Below are positions 8,468 to 16,992 of a stretch of 64,000 nt of DNA, in pieces. How positions within the stretch are numbered: position 1 is the stretch's first letter; each line of letters begins with the position of its first letter. This stretch comes from VXMF01 sp965206775 (GTDB taxonomy: Bacteria; Acidobacteriota; Terriglobia; Bryobacterales; UBA6623): assembly GCA_965206775.1 (NCBI GenBank), contig CBDBKU010000002.1, positions 620,001-684,000 of the forward strand, read 5' to 3'. The translations under genes were made by a program, and so were the position numbers. The notes under the pieces were generated by a model that made no database searches, was not told where the DNA came from, and saw only the letters and a program-made list of their open reading frames with translations.

Positions 8468-10336
8468 ATGACTACTCGGACGCTGATGGCGCCGCTCCTG
8501 GCGTCGGTTCTTCTCTCGTGCTCGTCGAGCCCGACGGTTTCTGTAGCGATCGACACGCCGATGGAGCCGCCGGAGTGGGCGCTTATGGAGCGTGCACTGC
8601 TGGACGACAACTCGAACGCGGTGGAGGCCTTCGCCGAAAGATACCTGGACGAGAGGGGCTATCTGCTCCACACTCCCCGGTGGGGCACGCTTGACGGCCC
8701 GGACGACGCGATCGAAACCTTCTACAACTGGACGCTGCTTCACGCGCTGGGAGGGTCCGACGAAGTCCTGGAACTCTACAAGAAGGGGCTCGAGGGGCAC
8801 TTGGAGCAGTACGGCGAGTTGCGAACCGAACTGACGACGCTTGCCGCCAACGGCGCTTACGAGCAGGAGTTCATCACGCAATCGGACTGGTTCCACACCG
8901 GCGAGGGGATGCGGGCGTTCTTTCTGATGGGGCACTCCGAACCGGCGAACGATCGCTTCGTGGACCGGATGGAGAGGTTCGCCCGGATGTACACAGGCGA
9001 GGACCCGTCCTTCGGGAACTATGACCCGGAACACCGGATCATCCGCAGCATCTGGAACGGCAGCCTGGGACCGATGCTGCGCCGGGCGACCGTCTACGAC
9101 TGGGTCGGCGATCCCGTGCCCGGCAAGTTCCACCTCCTGCACAACCCTGCCCGAACCGCGAAGCTACTCGACCTGGAGGAGTGGTACCCCCGGATGCTGG
9201 CGCACTGCGACGAGTATCTCGACTCGGTCGGCGACAACTTCCTCAACCTCGCAGCGACTCTGCTCGGCACCAACGCGTACGCCCTCACAGGCAAAGAGAA
9301 ATACCGCGATTGGACGCTCGAGTACCTGGACGCGTGGAAGGAACGGGCCGCAGCAACCGGGGGAATGATTCCGTCAAATATCGGCCTCGATGGCACGCTC
9401 GGCGGGGCGCACGACGGCCAGTGGTGGAAGGGCACGTACGGCTGGAACTTCACGATCTTCGACGGGGAGCTGGAACAGATCGCCCACCGCAACTACTTCA
9501 CGGCCTCGAGCTTCCAGGGCTTCGCGAATGGTCTGCTGCTGACCGGCGACCAGAGCTACATCGATGTCCTGCGGAAGCAGATGGACTTGGTGCTGGACGC
9601 AGCCACGGTCGAGGACGGCCGGACACTCCTGCCGACGATGTACGGGGACCCTCGCGGATATGCGTTCGACGGCGAGCCCGAATTCTACCGGTTCCAGCCC
9701 GTCACCTATTCCGACCGGCTGGCCGAAATCTACCTGTGGTCGATGAAGCCGTCAGACCTCGAGCGAGTGCCGCTGGAACACGAACCGTGGCTCGCATTCC
9801 TGCAAGGCGGGAATCCCGAGTACCCGGAGCAAGCCATGCGAGCCGACTCGATGCACATTCGCCAGCGCCTGGAACTGATGCGCAACGACGAGACCACAGC
9901 CGACACGCGCCTGGCGGACTACCTCCTCGGCATCATGCCGGCGGCCACGGACACGTTGACGCAGCTGACAACCGGCGGGTACTTCGCTCGGGGTCGGATC
10001 TGGGTGCTGCACAGCCGTCTGCGCTACTTCGACCCTGCGCGTCAACGGGCGGGCTTGCCTAGAGACGTGGCGGCGCTAGTCCACGAACTGGGTGAGGATT
10101 TCGTGACGGTAACCCTCGTCAACCTGAATCAGACAGAGTCCAGAGACGTCGTGGTGCAGGCCGGCGGATACGCGGAACATCAGTTCATCGGAATCGAGGG
10201 TGCCGGAGACGTGCCCAATCTCGACTCGGACACCGTGTCGGTGCGCCTTGCGCCGGGGGCTGGCCAGCGACTGACATTGCGAATGCAGCGATACGCCAAC
10301 CTGCCGGATCTCTCGTTCCCTTGGGCCCGGCGCTAG
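8468..10336 (+). CDS. Large lipoprotein of unknown function, possible alpha/alpha-toroid
   Basis: 622 residues. It begins with a lipoprotein signal (MTTRTLMAPLLASVLLSC), so it is probably anchored on the periplasmic or outer face of a membrane. I do not recognise the family. The body is helix-rich with many Trp/Tyr/Asp residues (for example NWTLLHALGG, IWNGSLGPML, QWWKGTYGWNFT), and repeated helical pairs suggest a six-hairpin glycosidase-like toroid; this is an inference from composition only. The last 100 residues look beta-rich, as in C-terminal sandwich domains of glycan-active proteins. It lies 16 bp behind the patatin-like gene. Confidence 0.8.
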   Translation: MTTRTLMAPLLASVLLSCSSSPTVSVAIDTPMEPPEWALMERALLDDNSNAVEAFAERYLDERGYLLHTPRWGTLDGPDDAIETFYNWTLLHALGGSDEVLELYKKGLEGHLEQYGELRTELTTLAANGAYEQEFITQSDWFHTGEGMRAFFLMGHSEPANDRFVDRMERFARMYTGEDPSFGNYDPEHRIIRSIWNGSLGPMLRRATVYDWVGDPVPGKFHLLHNPARTAKLLDLEEWYPRMLAHCDEYLDSVGDNFLNLAATLLGTNAYALTGKEKYRDWTLEYLDAWKERAAATGGMIPSNIGLDGTLGGAHDGQWWKGTYGWNFTIFDGELEQIAHRNYFTASSFQGFANGLLLTGDQSYIDVLRKQMDLVLDAATVEDGRTLLPTMYGDPRGYAFDGEPEFYRFQPVTYSDRLAEIYLWSMKPSDLERVPLEHEPWLAFLQGGNPEYPEQAMRADSMHIRQRLELMRNDETTADTRLADYLLGIMPAATDTLTQLTTGGYFARGRIWVLHSRLRYFDPARQRAGLPRDVAALVHELGEDFVTVTLVNLNQTESRDVVVQAGGYAEHQFIGIEGAGDVPNLDSDTVSVRLAPGAGQRLTLRMQRYANLPDLSFPWARR

Positions 10337-10445
10337 GCCTAGGCGGACGGCCTGCAAGGCCGGCGCGGCGACCGGATCGAGCCCACCCCCGGCAATAAGC
10401 CGCGTGCCGGGCTGGGAGATCCCCCGGCTCCTGCGTTGCCCGGGA

Positions 10446-10919
10446 CTACTCCGCGAGGATGGCGATCAGCTCCACTTCGAGCTTCATTTCTCCTCCGAGC
10501 CCTGCCTGAACGGCGGAGGCCGCAGGCGGGGAATCCACGGCCAGGTAATTCGCGCGCACCTGCCGGAGTTCCGCGAGATCGGCAATGTCGGTCAGGAAAT
10601 AGTTGATCTTGACGACATCGGCGAATGTCGCCCCGGCCAGTTCCAAACCGGCCTGCAAGTTCTTGAAGGTGTTGTGCGCCTGCGACTCGAAGTCCTCCGG
10701 CATGCTGCCGTCGCGATCGCTGCCGCCGGCACCGGACAGGAAGATCATCCTGCCGGGCGGAGACGTCACAACGTGCGTATAGCCGCTGGGCTTCGACCGG
10801 TAGGGGAGATTGAGGAACTGCTTCTCCTCAGCCGGCGGCGGCGCTGCAGGGCCGGGAGCGGGCGCGCAGCCAAGAGACAGCAGCAGCGCCGAATACATGA
10901 CCTGTGCGGCAAACCTCAT
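10446..10919 (-). CDS. RidA/YjgF-like lipoprotein
   Basis: 157 residues: a short hydrophobic leader with a lipobox-like LLSLGC, then a Rid-family domain (about residues 35-157; note FLSGAGG, FKNLQAGLELAGA, DVVKINYFLTD). Rid enzymes deaminate reactive enamines/imines in the cytoplasm, so an exported version probably has a different role. Whether the family's key Arg is retained (candidate in VRANYLAVD) is uncertain. It sits 54 bp downstream of an exported amidohydrolase on the same strand, probably co-transcribed with it. Confidence 0.85.
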   Translation of the reverse strand: MRFAAQVMYSALLLSLGCAPAPGPAAPPPAEEKQFLNLPYRSKPSGYTHVVTSPPGRMIFLSGAGGSDRDGSMPEDFESQAHNTFKNLQAGLELAGATFADVVKINYFLTDIADLAELRQVRANYLAVDSPPAASAVQAGLGGEMKLEVELIAILAE

Positions 10920-10973
10920 CAGTTCTTCCTCCTGGACTTCCTGCTTGGTGTCGGACCGGGCTAGCGAGGCGTC

Positions 10974-11921
10974 TCACTCTCGCCCGAGCAATCCCGCGGC
11001 ATTCCCGTACAGGATCTTGCGAAGGGCCGCGTCGTCCGGGGCAAGCCGGCGCACTGCCTCCAGGCCATTCGAACCGATACACCCGTCCCCGCTTCCGAGT
11101 GCGTCGTTGCAGTCGCTCGCCCAGAGCAGGCGATCCTGATGGCGATCAAGAAAGCCCATCGCGTGGTCTTCGTCACGCAGCATCGAGTTCAGCCCGGAGC
11201 CCGCCGACAGGTCCCCGTACATGTTCCCGTAGTCCGACAGCAAGCGGTCGGTAATTCCACCGGACGTCACGGGAGTCCGCGGATACATCACGGCCTGATC
11301 ATGGTTCGCGTCGACATTGCCCCACCATGTCTGGGCGTGTCCTATGAAGTTCACGTCCGGATACTTCTCGAGCATCGCGTGGAACCGCTCGATGCCCATG
11401 TTGTAGGTCTCGTGCTGGAAGTGCATGAGCACAGGCACGCGGAACTCCCGCGCGATGGAATACACGAGCTGCATGGCTTCCGAATCGCATGCCACCGGAA
11501 ACTTCTGCTCGCCGATTCCCTTCGCGCCCAGTTTCAGGTACTGCTCGAGCACCTCTCCCGTCTGGGGCACGTCGGGCAGCTCGTTCGCGAAAAAGACGAA
11601 TTCTTCTGGATTGCGTCTCGCGAGCTCGACGACGGAGTCATTTCCCAAGGCATCGGCCGCGAGCCCGTACCTGGAACCTGCCGGAAGCAGGACGGTAAGG
11701 TCCACGCCCATCGCGCGCTGGTGGGCGACCAGAACGTCGTCCGCGCGACCCTTGTAGTTCGTGTGCTGATGGAAGTCAATGACTCGATCTGGGACGTCCG
11801 ATGCGGCCGCATCGCCGGCAATCGGCTCTGCCTCCCGGGATCCGCAGCTCGGAAGGGCGACCGAAACGAAGGCTGTCGCGAGAAAGTCTCGTCTTCGTAA
11901 CGCTTGCTCAGGGGCTTCCAC
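10974..11921 (-). CDS. Exported amidohydrolase (amidohydrolase_2-type metal-dependent hydrolase)
   Basis: 315 residues starting at a GTG with AGAAG just upstream. A Tat-like leader (LRRRDFLATAFVSVALPSC) includes a Cys that could serve as a lipobox. The metal-binding H-x-H is in IDFHQHTNY; later histidines occur in VLMHFQHE and FIGHAQTW, and the closing Asp in LLWASDCN, as in the TIM-barrel amidohydrolase_2 family. Substrates in that family include aromatic carboxylates and lactones; the specific one here is unknown. It is upstream of the RidA-like gene. The open frame extends further upstream, but that part has no signal peptide or family similarity. Confidence 0.82.
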   Translation of the reverse strand: MEAPEQALRRRDFLATAFVSVALPSCGSREAEPIAGDAAASDVPDRVIDFHQHTNYKGRADDVLVAHQRAMGVDLTVLLPAGSRYGLAADALGNDSVVELARRNPEEFVFFANELPDVPQTGEVLEQYLKLGAKGIGEQKFPVACDSEAMQLVYSIAREFRVPVLMHFQHETYNMGIERFHAMLEKYPDVNFIGHAQTWWGNVDANHDQAVMYPRTPVTSGGITDRLLSDYGNMYGDLSAGSGLNSMLRDEDHAMGFLDRHQDRLLWASDCNDALGSGDGCIGSNGLEAVRRLAPDDAALRKILYGNAAGLLGRE

Positions 11922-12322
11922 GGCACTTCTCCCGGAATGCGGTCGCCCCCAGTGTAGATCGCCGAGCGCCCGCCCACCAGGACGTGTGCTGCCGAAGCGC
12001 AGCACTGCCTGGCATTCACCTGCTGGGATGACCTGGAAGAGCACGCACCAAAAAAGGTTCGCGCGACAGGGTCGTCCCCGCGGCAGAGCAGCTCGTTCCA
12101 TGGCCACCCACAGGCTTGGAGAACAGGATTGGTTTGTAAGCCGCAAGCGTAGTTGGGGACAGACCCTCTCAGAATCCCGGCTGGAAGCTTCCGTTGGGAT
12201 GATGGCCGGCGCCTGTGAGTTTCCGCCCGGTCAACCGCGCCGTTCCGCTAGCGCTCAGCTCCAGTCTTTGAATTTGCTGCGCCATGGGAATCGCTTCTGA
12301 AGCTGCTAGAATTCGCGCCTGA
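11922..12322. other. Intergenic region, no gene recognised
   Basis: About 400 bp between the amidohydrolase (minus) and the NTF2-like gene (plus). It should hold both promoters, but no convincing -35/-10 pair was identified. A short GTTGGGGACAGACCCT stretch near 12153 has no inverted partner. Confidence 0.4.
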
Positions 12323-12853
12323 ATGCCGGTCATGAGTCTCACCCGCGAGAAACTCGGCCACCGGCGAGGATCGGCTTGGCTCGTGCTCCCGATTGTCGTT
12401 GCACTCGCATGCGTGCCGCAGCCCGAAAGACTTGAGAAATCAGACCAGGCTACCGAGAGCCGCGATGCTGACGTGGCCGCCGTTAGTTCGCTCCTGGAGA
12501 AGTATGTCCATTCGATCAACGAGGCCGACACTATGGTCGCAGGCGATGTCTGGCTGACTTCAGATCCCGTCTCGTTCATAAGCCCGATCGGACATCAGGT
12601 TGGATGGGAATCGATTGCGCAGAATTTCTACGAAAGGGCAATGAGAGACTCATTCTCGCAACGGAAGCTGACGCTGCATGACGTCGCCGTCAACGTATTC
12701 GGCGATACTGCGGTTGCGAACTTCAACTGGGTATTCGACGCGACCAAGCGCGAAGACGGGTCCGCGATTCAGACCAAAGGCCGAGAATCGCAGGTATACA
12801 CTCGCACGGAAGACGGGCTCTGGAGACTTGTTCACGTCCACTACTCAGAATGA
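12323..12853 (+). CDS. NTF2-like (SnoaL/DUF4440-type) lipoprotein
   Basis: 176 residues. A lipoprotein signal with Cys near residue 32 (LPIVVALAC) precedes a cone-fold domain of the NTF2/SnoaL superfamily: a helical part (VSSLLEKYVHSINEAD), then strands typical of DUF4440 proteins (FISPIGHQVGWESI; AVANFNWVFDATK; SQVYTRTEDGLWRLVHVHYS). Such domains bind small ligands or act as simple isomerases/hydrolases; no catalytic assignment is possible. It is monocistronic as far as can be seen. Confidence 0.75.
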   Translation: MPVMSLTREKLGHRRGSAWLVLPIVVALACVPQPERLEKSDQATESRDADVAAVSSLLEKYVHSINEADTMVAGDVWLTSDPVSFISPIGHQVGWESIAQNFYERAMRDSFSQRKLTLHDVAVNVFGDTAVANFNWVFDATKREDGSAIQTKGRESQVYTRTEDGLWRLVHVHYSE

Positions 12854-13146
12854 CCTGCTTGAGGTTGCGGTTGTGGGCGAACTACACGCCGGATGGCGAG
12901 CATGTGCGCGCTCATACCACCCTCTCGAAGGGTCGCTCCCGTCACCAAATCAATCCCTGCGGGAAGGGTGCCGAGCCGACGGAGCACGCCGGTCGCTGCC
13001 CGGTCCGCGACAGCGACCGAGCCGACGGTCACGCCAATGCGGATGAAGACACGGGCGATTACCACGCTACGGTATGGATGCACAGGAGGCTGTCTTGATT
13101 GCAACGCAATCGTCGTATAGGCTGTGACAGACAAGGAGGCGGGACA

Positions 13147-13389
13147 ATGGCGAGCATTACGATCCGCCACTTCGACGACGACGTGAAGACCCGACTTCGA
13201 GTTCGCGCGTCCGCCAACGGTCGTTCGATGGAAGAGGAGGCGCGGGTCATCCTGCGTGAGGCGGTCGGCCGGGAGACCGAACCCGAGAACCTGGCCAGTT
13301 TCATCCACGAATGCTTTGCGCCCTTCGGCGGCGTTGAGTTGGAACTGGCACCACGCGAACGGATGCGCGAACCTCGCGGCTTCAGTTGA
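13147..13389 (+). CDS. FitA/VapB-like ribbon-helix-helix antitoxin
   Basis: 80 residues. The N-terminus MASITIRHFDDDVKTRLRVR followed by a Gly-Arg-Ser-Met-Glu-Glu-Glu-Ala-Arg segment is the standard FitA-type ribbon-helix-helix: a DNA-binding beta strand plus two helices. It would dimerise on its own promoter and neutralise a PIN-domain toxin through the C-terminal tail. A strong AAGGAGG lies 6-7 bp before the ATG. The toxin gene follows after 9 bp but is frameshifted, so this antitoxin may have no functional partner here. Confidence 0.88.
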   Translation: MASITIRHFDDDVKTRLRVRASANGRSMEEEARVILREAVGRETEPENLASFIHECFAPFGGVELELAPRERMREPRGFS

Positions 13390-13398
13390 GGCGCACGG

Positions 13399-13819
13399 AT
13401 GTTCGTTGTCGATACCAATGTGGTGTCCGAGTTGATGCGCCCGGCGCCCGATCCCGTGATCGCGTCATCGGTGGCAGGACGTGCAACATCGACCTTGTTT
13501 CTGACGGCGGTGACCGAGGCCGAGTTGCGCTTCGGACTTGCGGTCATGTCGCCGGGCAAGCGCCGGAACGGCCTTGCGTCGGGCCTCGAACGGATGCTGG
13601 AAACGGGCTTTGCGAACCGCGTCCTGCCGTTCGACAGCGGCTCGGCACGCCTATGCCGGGATCGCCGCCGCACGGCGCCGACGGGGCCGGCCGATCGCGC
13701 AAGCCGATTGCCAGATCGCGGCGATTGCTCGGACGCGCGACATGGCGGTGGTAGCGCGCATCACTCGGGACTTCGAGGACATGGGAATCGACACATTCAA
13801 CCCATGGGACGGCGCCTGA
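13399..13819 (+). pseudogene. FitB/VapC-like PIN-domain toxin, frameshifted
   Basis: The first frame gives MFVVDTNVVSELMRP (first catalytic Asp), TEAELRFGL (Glu) and PFDSGSAR. At about 13650 the family match moves to another frame (YAGIAAARRRRGRPI, QADCQIAAIART, DFEDMGIDTFNPW) and ends at a TGA at 13817-13819. Restoring one base between GCACGC and CTATGCC rejoins the two halves into a normal toxin of about 140 residues. All four acidic positions expected in PIN ribonucleases are present across the two frames. This is either a real inactivating deletion or a sequencing error; programmed frameshifting is not suggested, because there is no slippery run. Confidence 0.82.
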
Positions 13820-13970
13820 GCGAAACGACGGCGCCAAGGGATAGTCTGGCGGGCTCATCGAGACGATGCTCGCGAAGCACGGGGGCATCGTCTAGCGCAA
13901 TGCGCCAATCTCATTGGATTGACCGACTCGACGCCTTGCAAGAGCTTACGGACGCCCGGGACGTGCCCGC

Positions 13971-14297
13971 ATGAACCAAGTTGTTATCGAGAAGCCGATC
14001 ATCAACTCGCCTTTCGACGAGCCGACCTGCCATTTCAGGTTCACCGACGAGACCGTCGACGGCCGCCGGACCAGTTTGTATCTTGTGCCCATCGCCAAGC
14101 CAAAGAAGAAGGGGTCCAAACAGCTTCAGATTGACACGGAATGGACGCAGGACCGGATCGAAGAAAACAAGCTCGCGAACGTTTTCCGTCGCCGCGTCGC
14201 GTTATGGCGCAAGGGCGACTGAGTTGGCGTGACGCCGACTACCGCACGTTTGATTGCCTACCGGACCGATCCCAACCGCGAGAACCATTCTTGCTAA
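13971..14297 (+). pseudogene. N-terminal remnant of a restriction-type DEAD/DEAH helicase subunit
   Basis: The first 83 codons (MNQVVIEKPIINSPFDEP, then LVPIAKPKKKG, TEWTQDRIEENK) look like the start of the large helicase/nuclease subunits annotated as type III restriction R-like (BPTD_3080-type). That identification is from memory of the family. After WRKGD there is an in-frame TGA (14220-14222), yet the same frame continues with GVTPTTARL and DPNREN, which also fit the family. It ends at TAA (14295-14297). The remaining ~900 residues are missing, and a PQQ dehydrogenase gene follows on the other strand. It neighbours a broken toxin-antitoxin pair, so this looks like a deleted defence locus. 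Confidence 0.72.
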
Positions 14298-14352
14298 TCA
14301 GTCACTTATAGACCGTCTGACACGTCGTTGGATGCCTGCCACGCACCATTCA

Positions 14353-16686
14353 CTACTCAGGCAGGGCGAAGGCGATGATGTTGAACCCCGCCGCGACCGC
14401 CACGAACTGCCGTCCTCCGGCCAAGTAGGTCATCGGGGACGCCCTCCAGCGGTCATTGGCATGGAAATGCCAGAGCGGTTCGCCGTTGCTGGCATCGGCT
14501 GCAGTGAACGTACCGCCTCCGTCTCCGTAGAAGACGATGCCCCCGTCGGTCGAGAGAACTCCTGTCCATGGGCGCCCAGCATTTCCATGAGGACGGTCCC
14601 AGGCGATCTCTCCTGTCTCAAGCTGGATCGCTCGCAAGGAACTCGCTACGCGCTCCCCGGGAACGGCTCGCGCCGCGCCGCCGAAAAACGCCTTGCCGCG
14701 CTGCCAGGTCTCGTCGCGCTTCGTGAAGATGTTGCATTGCTCGACGGTCTGCACGTAGACAAGCCCCGCTGTCGGGCTATAGGAAGGCGACATCCAGTTC
14801 GTCGCTCCCGCCAGCGAGGGGCACACTTCGTTTCCGCCGTAGGTCGGCTCCTCGCCTGCGAGTTTCTGCGGCCGGCCGTCGGGTCCGATCCCGGTCGCCC
14901 AGGTCATCTTCTCGACGAAGGGTCTAGCCAGCAGCAACTCTCCGTTGGTTCGGTCAAGGACGTAGAAAAAGCCGTTGCGGTTGGCTTGGACCAGGAGCCT
15001 GCGCAGGCTGCCCCGGAATTCGGTGTCGATCAGCATCGGCGTTTGGTTGGCGTCCCAGTCGTAGAGGTCGTGCGGCGTGTACTGGTAGTGCCAGCGCAGC
15101 TTGCCGGTGCTGGGCTCGATCGCGAGGATCGAGTCGCTGTAGAGGTTGTCGCCCTGGCGCTCGTCGCCGTTCATGTCGGGGCAGGGATTGCCGGTCGGCC
15201 AATAGAGCAGATCGAGCTGCGGATCGTAGGTGCCGGTTAGCCAAGTGCCGGCGCAGCCGTGCGGCAGGACGCTTCCCGCCCAGGTTTCCGACAATGGTTC
15301 ACCGGGAAGCGGAACTGTCCAAAAGCGCCAGGCTTCCTCGCCGGTGTCGGCTCTATAGGCAGCAAGAAAGCCGCGAATGCCTTCGTCGCCGCCGCCCACT
15401 CCAGCGATGACCAAGTCGTTGACTACGAGCGGCGCGAGCGTGCCGCCGTAGTGGTCGCGGTGGTCGGCCATCTCGGCTTCCCACAGCAGGTTACCGGTTA
15501 GGCGGTCGACTGCAATGAGATTGGCGTTGTCGGTGACGATGAAGACGCGGTCGCCCAGGATCGCGGCTCCGCGGTTCGTGCCCGCGCCCGCGTCACCCAT
15601 GACGCCTTCAGTGCGCGGCCGGCTGTAACTCCATATCTCGCGGCCCACGCGCGCGTCCACGGCCCGCACTTCGTTGGGAGCGGTGACGTACATGATGCCG
15701 TCAACAACGATCGGTGTGGTCTCGAGGCCGCGCGGCGCACGCATCGGGAAGATCCATGCCGGGACCAGTTTCGCCACGTTCTGGGCGGTAATCTTGGCAA
15801 GCGAGCTGTGGCGGTTGCCGTGGAGCCGCCCGTTGTAAGTCGGCCAGTCGGACTCGCTTGGATTCCGGATCCTCGCGAACCCTACGGCGCCTGGAAGTTC
15901 GTTCTGCGCACCGATATAGCGCCCCCTCAGCGGGTTGTCGGGCCGGCCGTCAAGGCGACTGAGGTAGGCGATTAGATCTTCGACCCCGTCGCCGTTGAAT
16001 CCCGGCATCGGGGATCCGGACTGGGGAACCAGTTCGGAGATTCGGTCCCGGGAGAGCAGCCGCCAGCTTCCATCGAGCGCTTGAACCTGCATGTCGTGGG
16101 CGCTCTGGTTGCGCACGAATCCACGGATCAGCTCGCCGTCCTTGAGCTTCACATCGACTAGCCGGTAGGCCTTGGCGAATTCCGCGTTGGGTTCCTTGAG
16201 GTCGCTTTCAAGTTCGCCCAGCGTGCGGCTCGCTCCGACCGAAGAGAGATCAGGCCCGACCAGACCGCCACCGCCACGGACATGGCAGGCGTGGCAATTG
16301 GCTTTTCCGAAGAACAGTTCCTCCCCTGCAGCGGGGTCGCCCTGCGGCGCAGTCTCGCTGGCCGGGGCGGTTTGCGCGCGGTAGAAGGTCACTAGCGCGG
16401 CCATTTCGTCTCCCGGGAGCGAGAAGCCGGGCATGCCGACGTCGGGCATGCCGGCGCGGATCAGCTCGCGGACCTCTTCGGCGTTGCGGCTTCGGGCTGA
16501 GCGCGTGGTGATAATGTCGGGGCCGCGCTCGCCTCCGCGTCCGTCGCCTCCGTGGCAGCCTCCGCAGCGCAGTTCAAAATGACTGCGTCCTTCGTCTATG
16601 AGCCGGGCGGTGTCCTCCGACGTGCTTGGAGCTGCGGCCGCGACGGTTAGGAACAATAGCGATGGAAGCGACTGGAGCGGTCTCAT
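14353..16686 (-). CDS. PQQ-dependent dehydrogenase with two N-terminal c-type heme sites
   Basis: 777 residues, exported (signal MRPLQSLPSLLFLTVAAAA). Two heme c motifs are visible, CGGCH at residues 41-45 and CHACH at 131-135, followed from about residue 280 by a PQQ-type eight-bladed propeller of the alcohol/glucose dehydrogenase class (SDWPTYNGRLHGNRHS opening, TGAGTNRG-like motifs, DLYDWDANQTPML, WATGIGPDGRP). It would oxidise an alcohol or sugar in the periplasm and pass electrons through its own hemes. The heme domains precede the propeller, whereas classical type II quinohemoproteins carry them at the C-terminus. No adjacent Cys-Cys pair of the methanol-dehydrogenase type was noticed. 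The next minus-strand gene upstream is another heme-containing dehydrogenase. Confidence 0.87.
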   Translation of the reverse strand: MRPLQSLPSLLFLTVAAAAPSTSEDTARLIDEGRSHFELRCGGCHGGDGRGGERGPDIITTRSARSRNAEEVRELIRAGMPDVGMPGFSLPGDEMAALVTFYRAQTAPASETAPQGDPAAGEELFFGKANCHACHVRGGGGLVGPDLSSVGASRTLGELESDLKEPNAEFAKAYRLVDVKLKDGELIRGFVRNQSAHDMQVQALDGSWRLLSRDRISELVPQSGSPMPGFNGDGVEDLIAYLSRLDGRPDNPLRGRYIGAQNELPGAVGFARIRNPSESDWPTYNGRLHGNRHSSLAKITAQNVAKLVPAWIFPMRAPRGLETTPIVVDGIMYVTAPNEVRAVDARVGREIWSYSRPRTEGVMGDAGAGTNRGAAILGDRVFIVTDNANLIAVDRLTGNLLWEAEMADHRDHYGGTLAPLVVNDLVIAGVGGGDEGIRGFLAAYRADTGEEAWRFWTVPLPGEPLSETWAGSVLPHGCAGTWLTGTYDPQLDLLYWPTGNPCPDMNGDERQGDNLYSDSILAIEPSTGKLRWHYQYTPHDLYDWDANQTPMLIDTEFRGSLRRLLVQANRNGFFYVLDRTNGELLLARPFVEKMTWATGIGPDGRPQKLAGEEPTYGGNEVCPSLAGATNWMSPSYSPTAGLVYVQTVEQCNIFTKRDETWQRGKAFFGGAARAVPGERVASSLRAIQLETGEIAWDRPHGNAGRPWTGVLSTDGGIVFYGDGGGTFTAADASNGEPLWHFHANDRWRASPMTYLAGGRQFVAVAAGFNIIAFALPE

Positions 16687-16992
16687 GGTTGCAGGGCGGG
16701 TCGCTGTCGAGCGTGGCCGAAGCAATGCCAAGCTCCTGAGTCGCGGAAGTTTAGACAGCGGGTCGGCAGTAGTAAGAGGGACTCCGCAACGCTACAGAGC
16801 TACCGACAGATTGGAGTATATCAGGAGGCGCGAATCAGTCGACTAGCGGGCCGGGACCGCCTCGCTGCGAACATTCTTCAACAGCCTCGCCCAAATGCGC
16901 AGATTGCGGTTTGGCAAGTCGGCCGGCCGGCCAAACGGTTCCTTTGTCGTTTCGAGCAATCTGCGGGAACGGTCGCCGGATACTGCAGGCGA
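16687..16992. other. Intergenic region, no gene recognised
   Basis: About 300 bp between two minus-strand redox genes. Nothing gene-like is seen. It must contain the promoter of the PQQ enzyme if the two genes are not co-transcribed. Confidence 0.4.

Noticed and set aside
10345..10400. tRNA-Cys-like stretch (hairpin CGGCCT-GCA-AGGCCG with a following GATCGAGCCC segment)
   Set aside because: The loop is compatible with anticodon GCA, but the T-stem does not pair and there is no matching acceptor stem. At most a tRNA relic or a terminator-like hairpin.
12150..12170. GTTGGGGACAGACCCT as a REP-like or IS200-type end
   Set aside because: A single copy with no inverted partner or transposase nearby.
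13538..13974. Separate genes in the two overlapping frames of the PIN toxin region
   Set aside because: Both frames carry complementary halves of one PIN domain, so one frameshifted gene explains them better.
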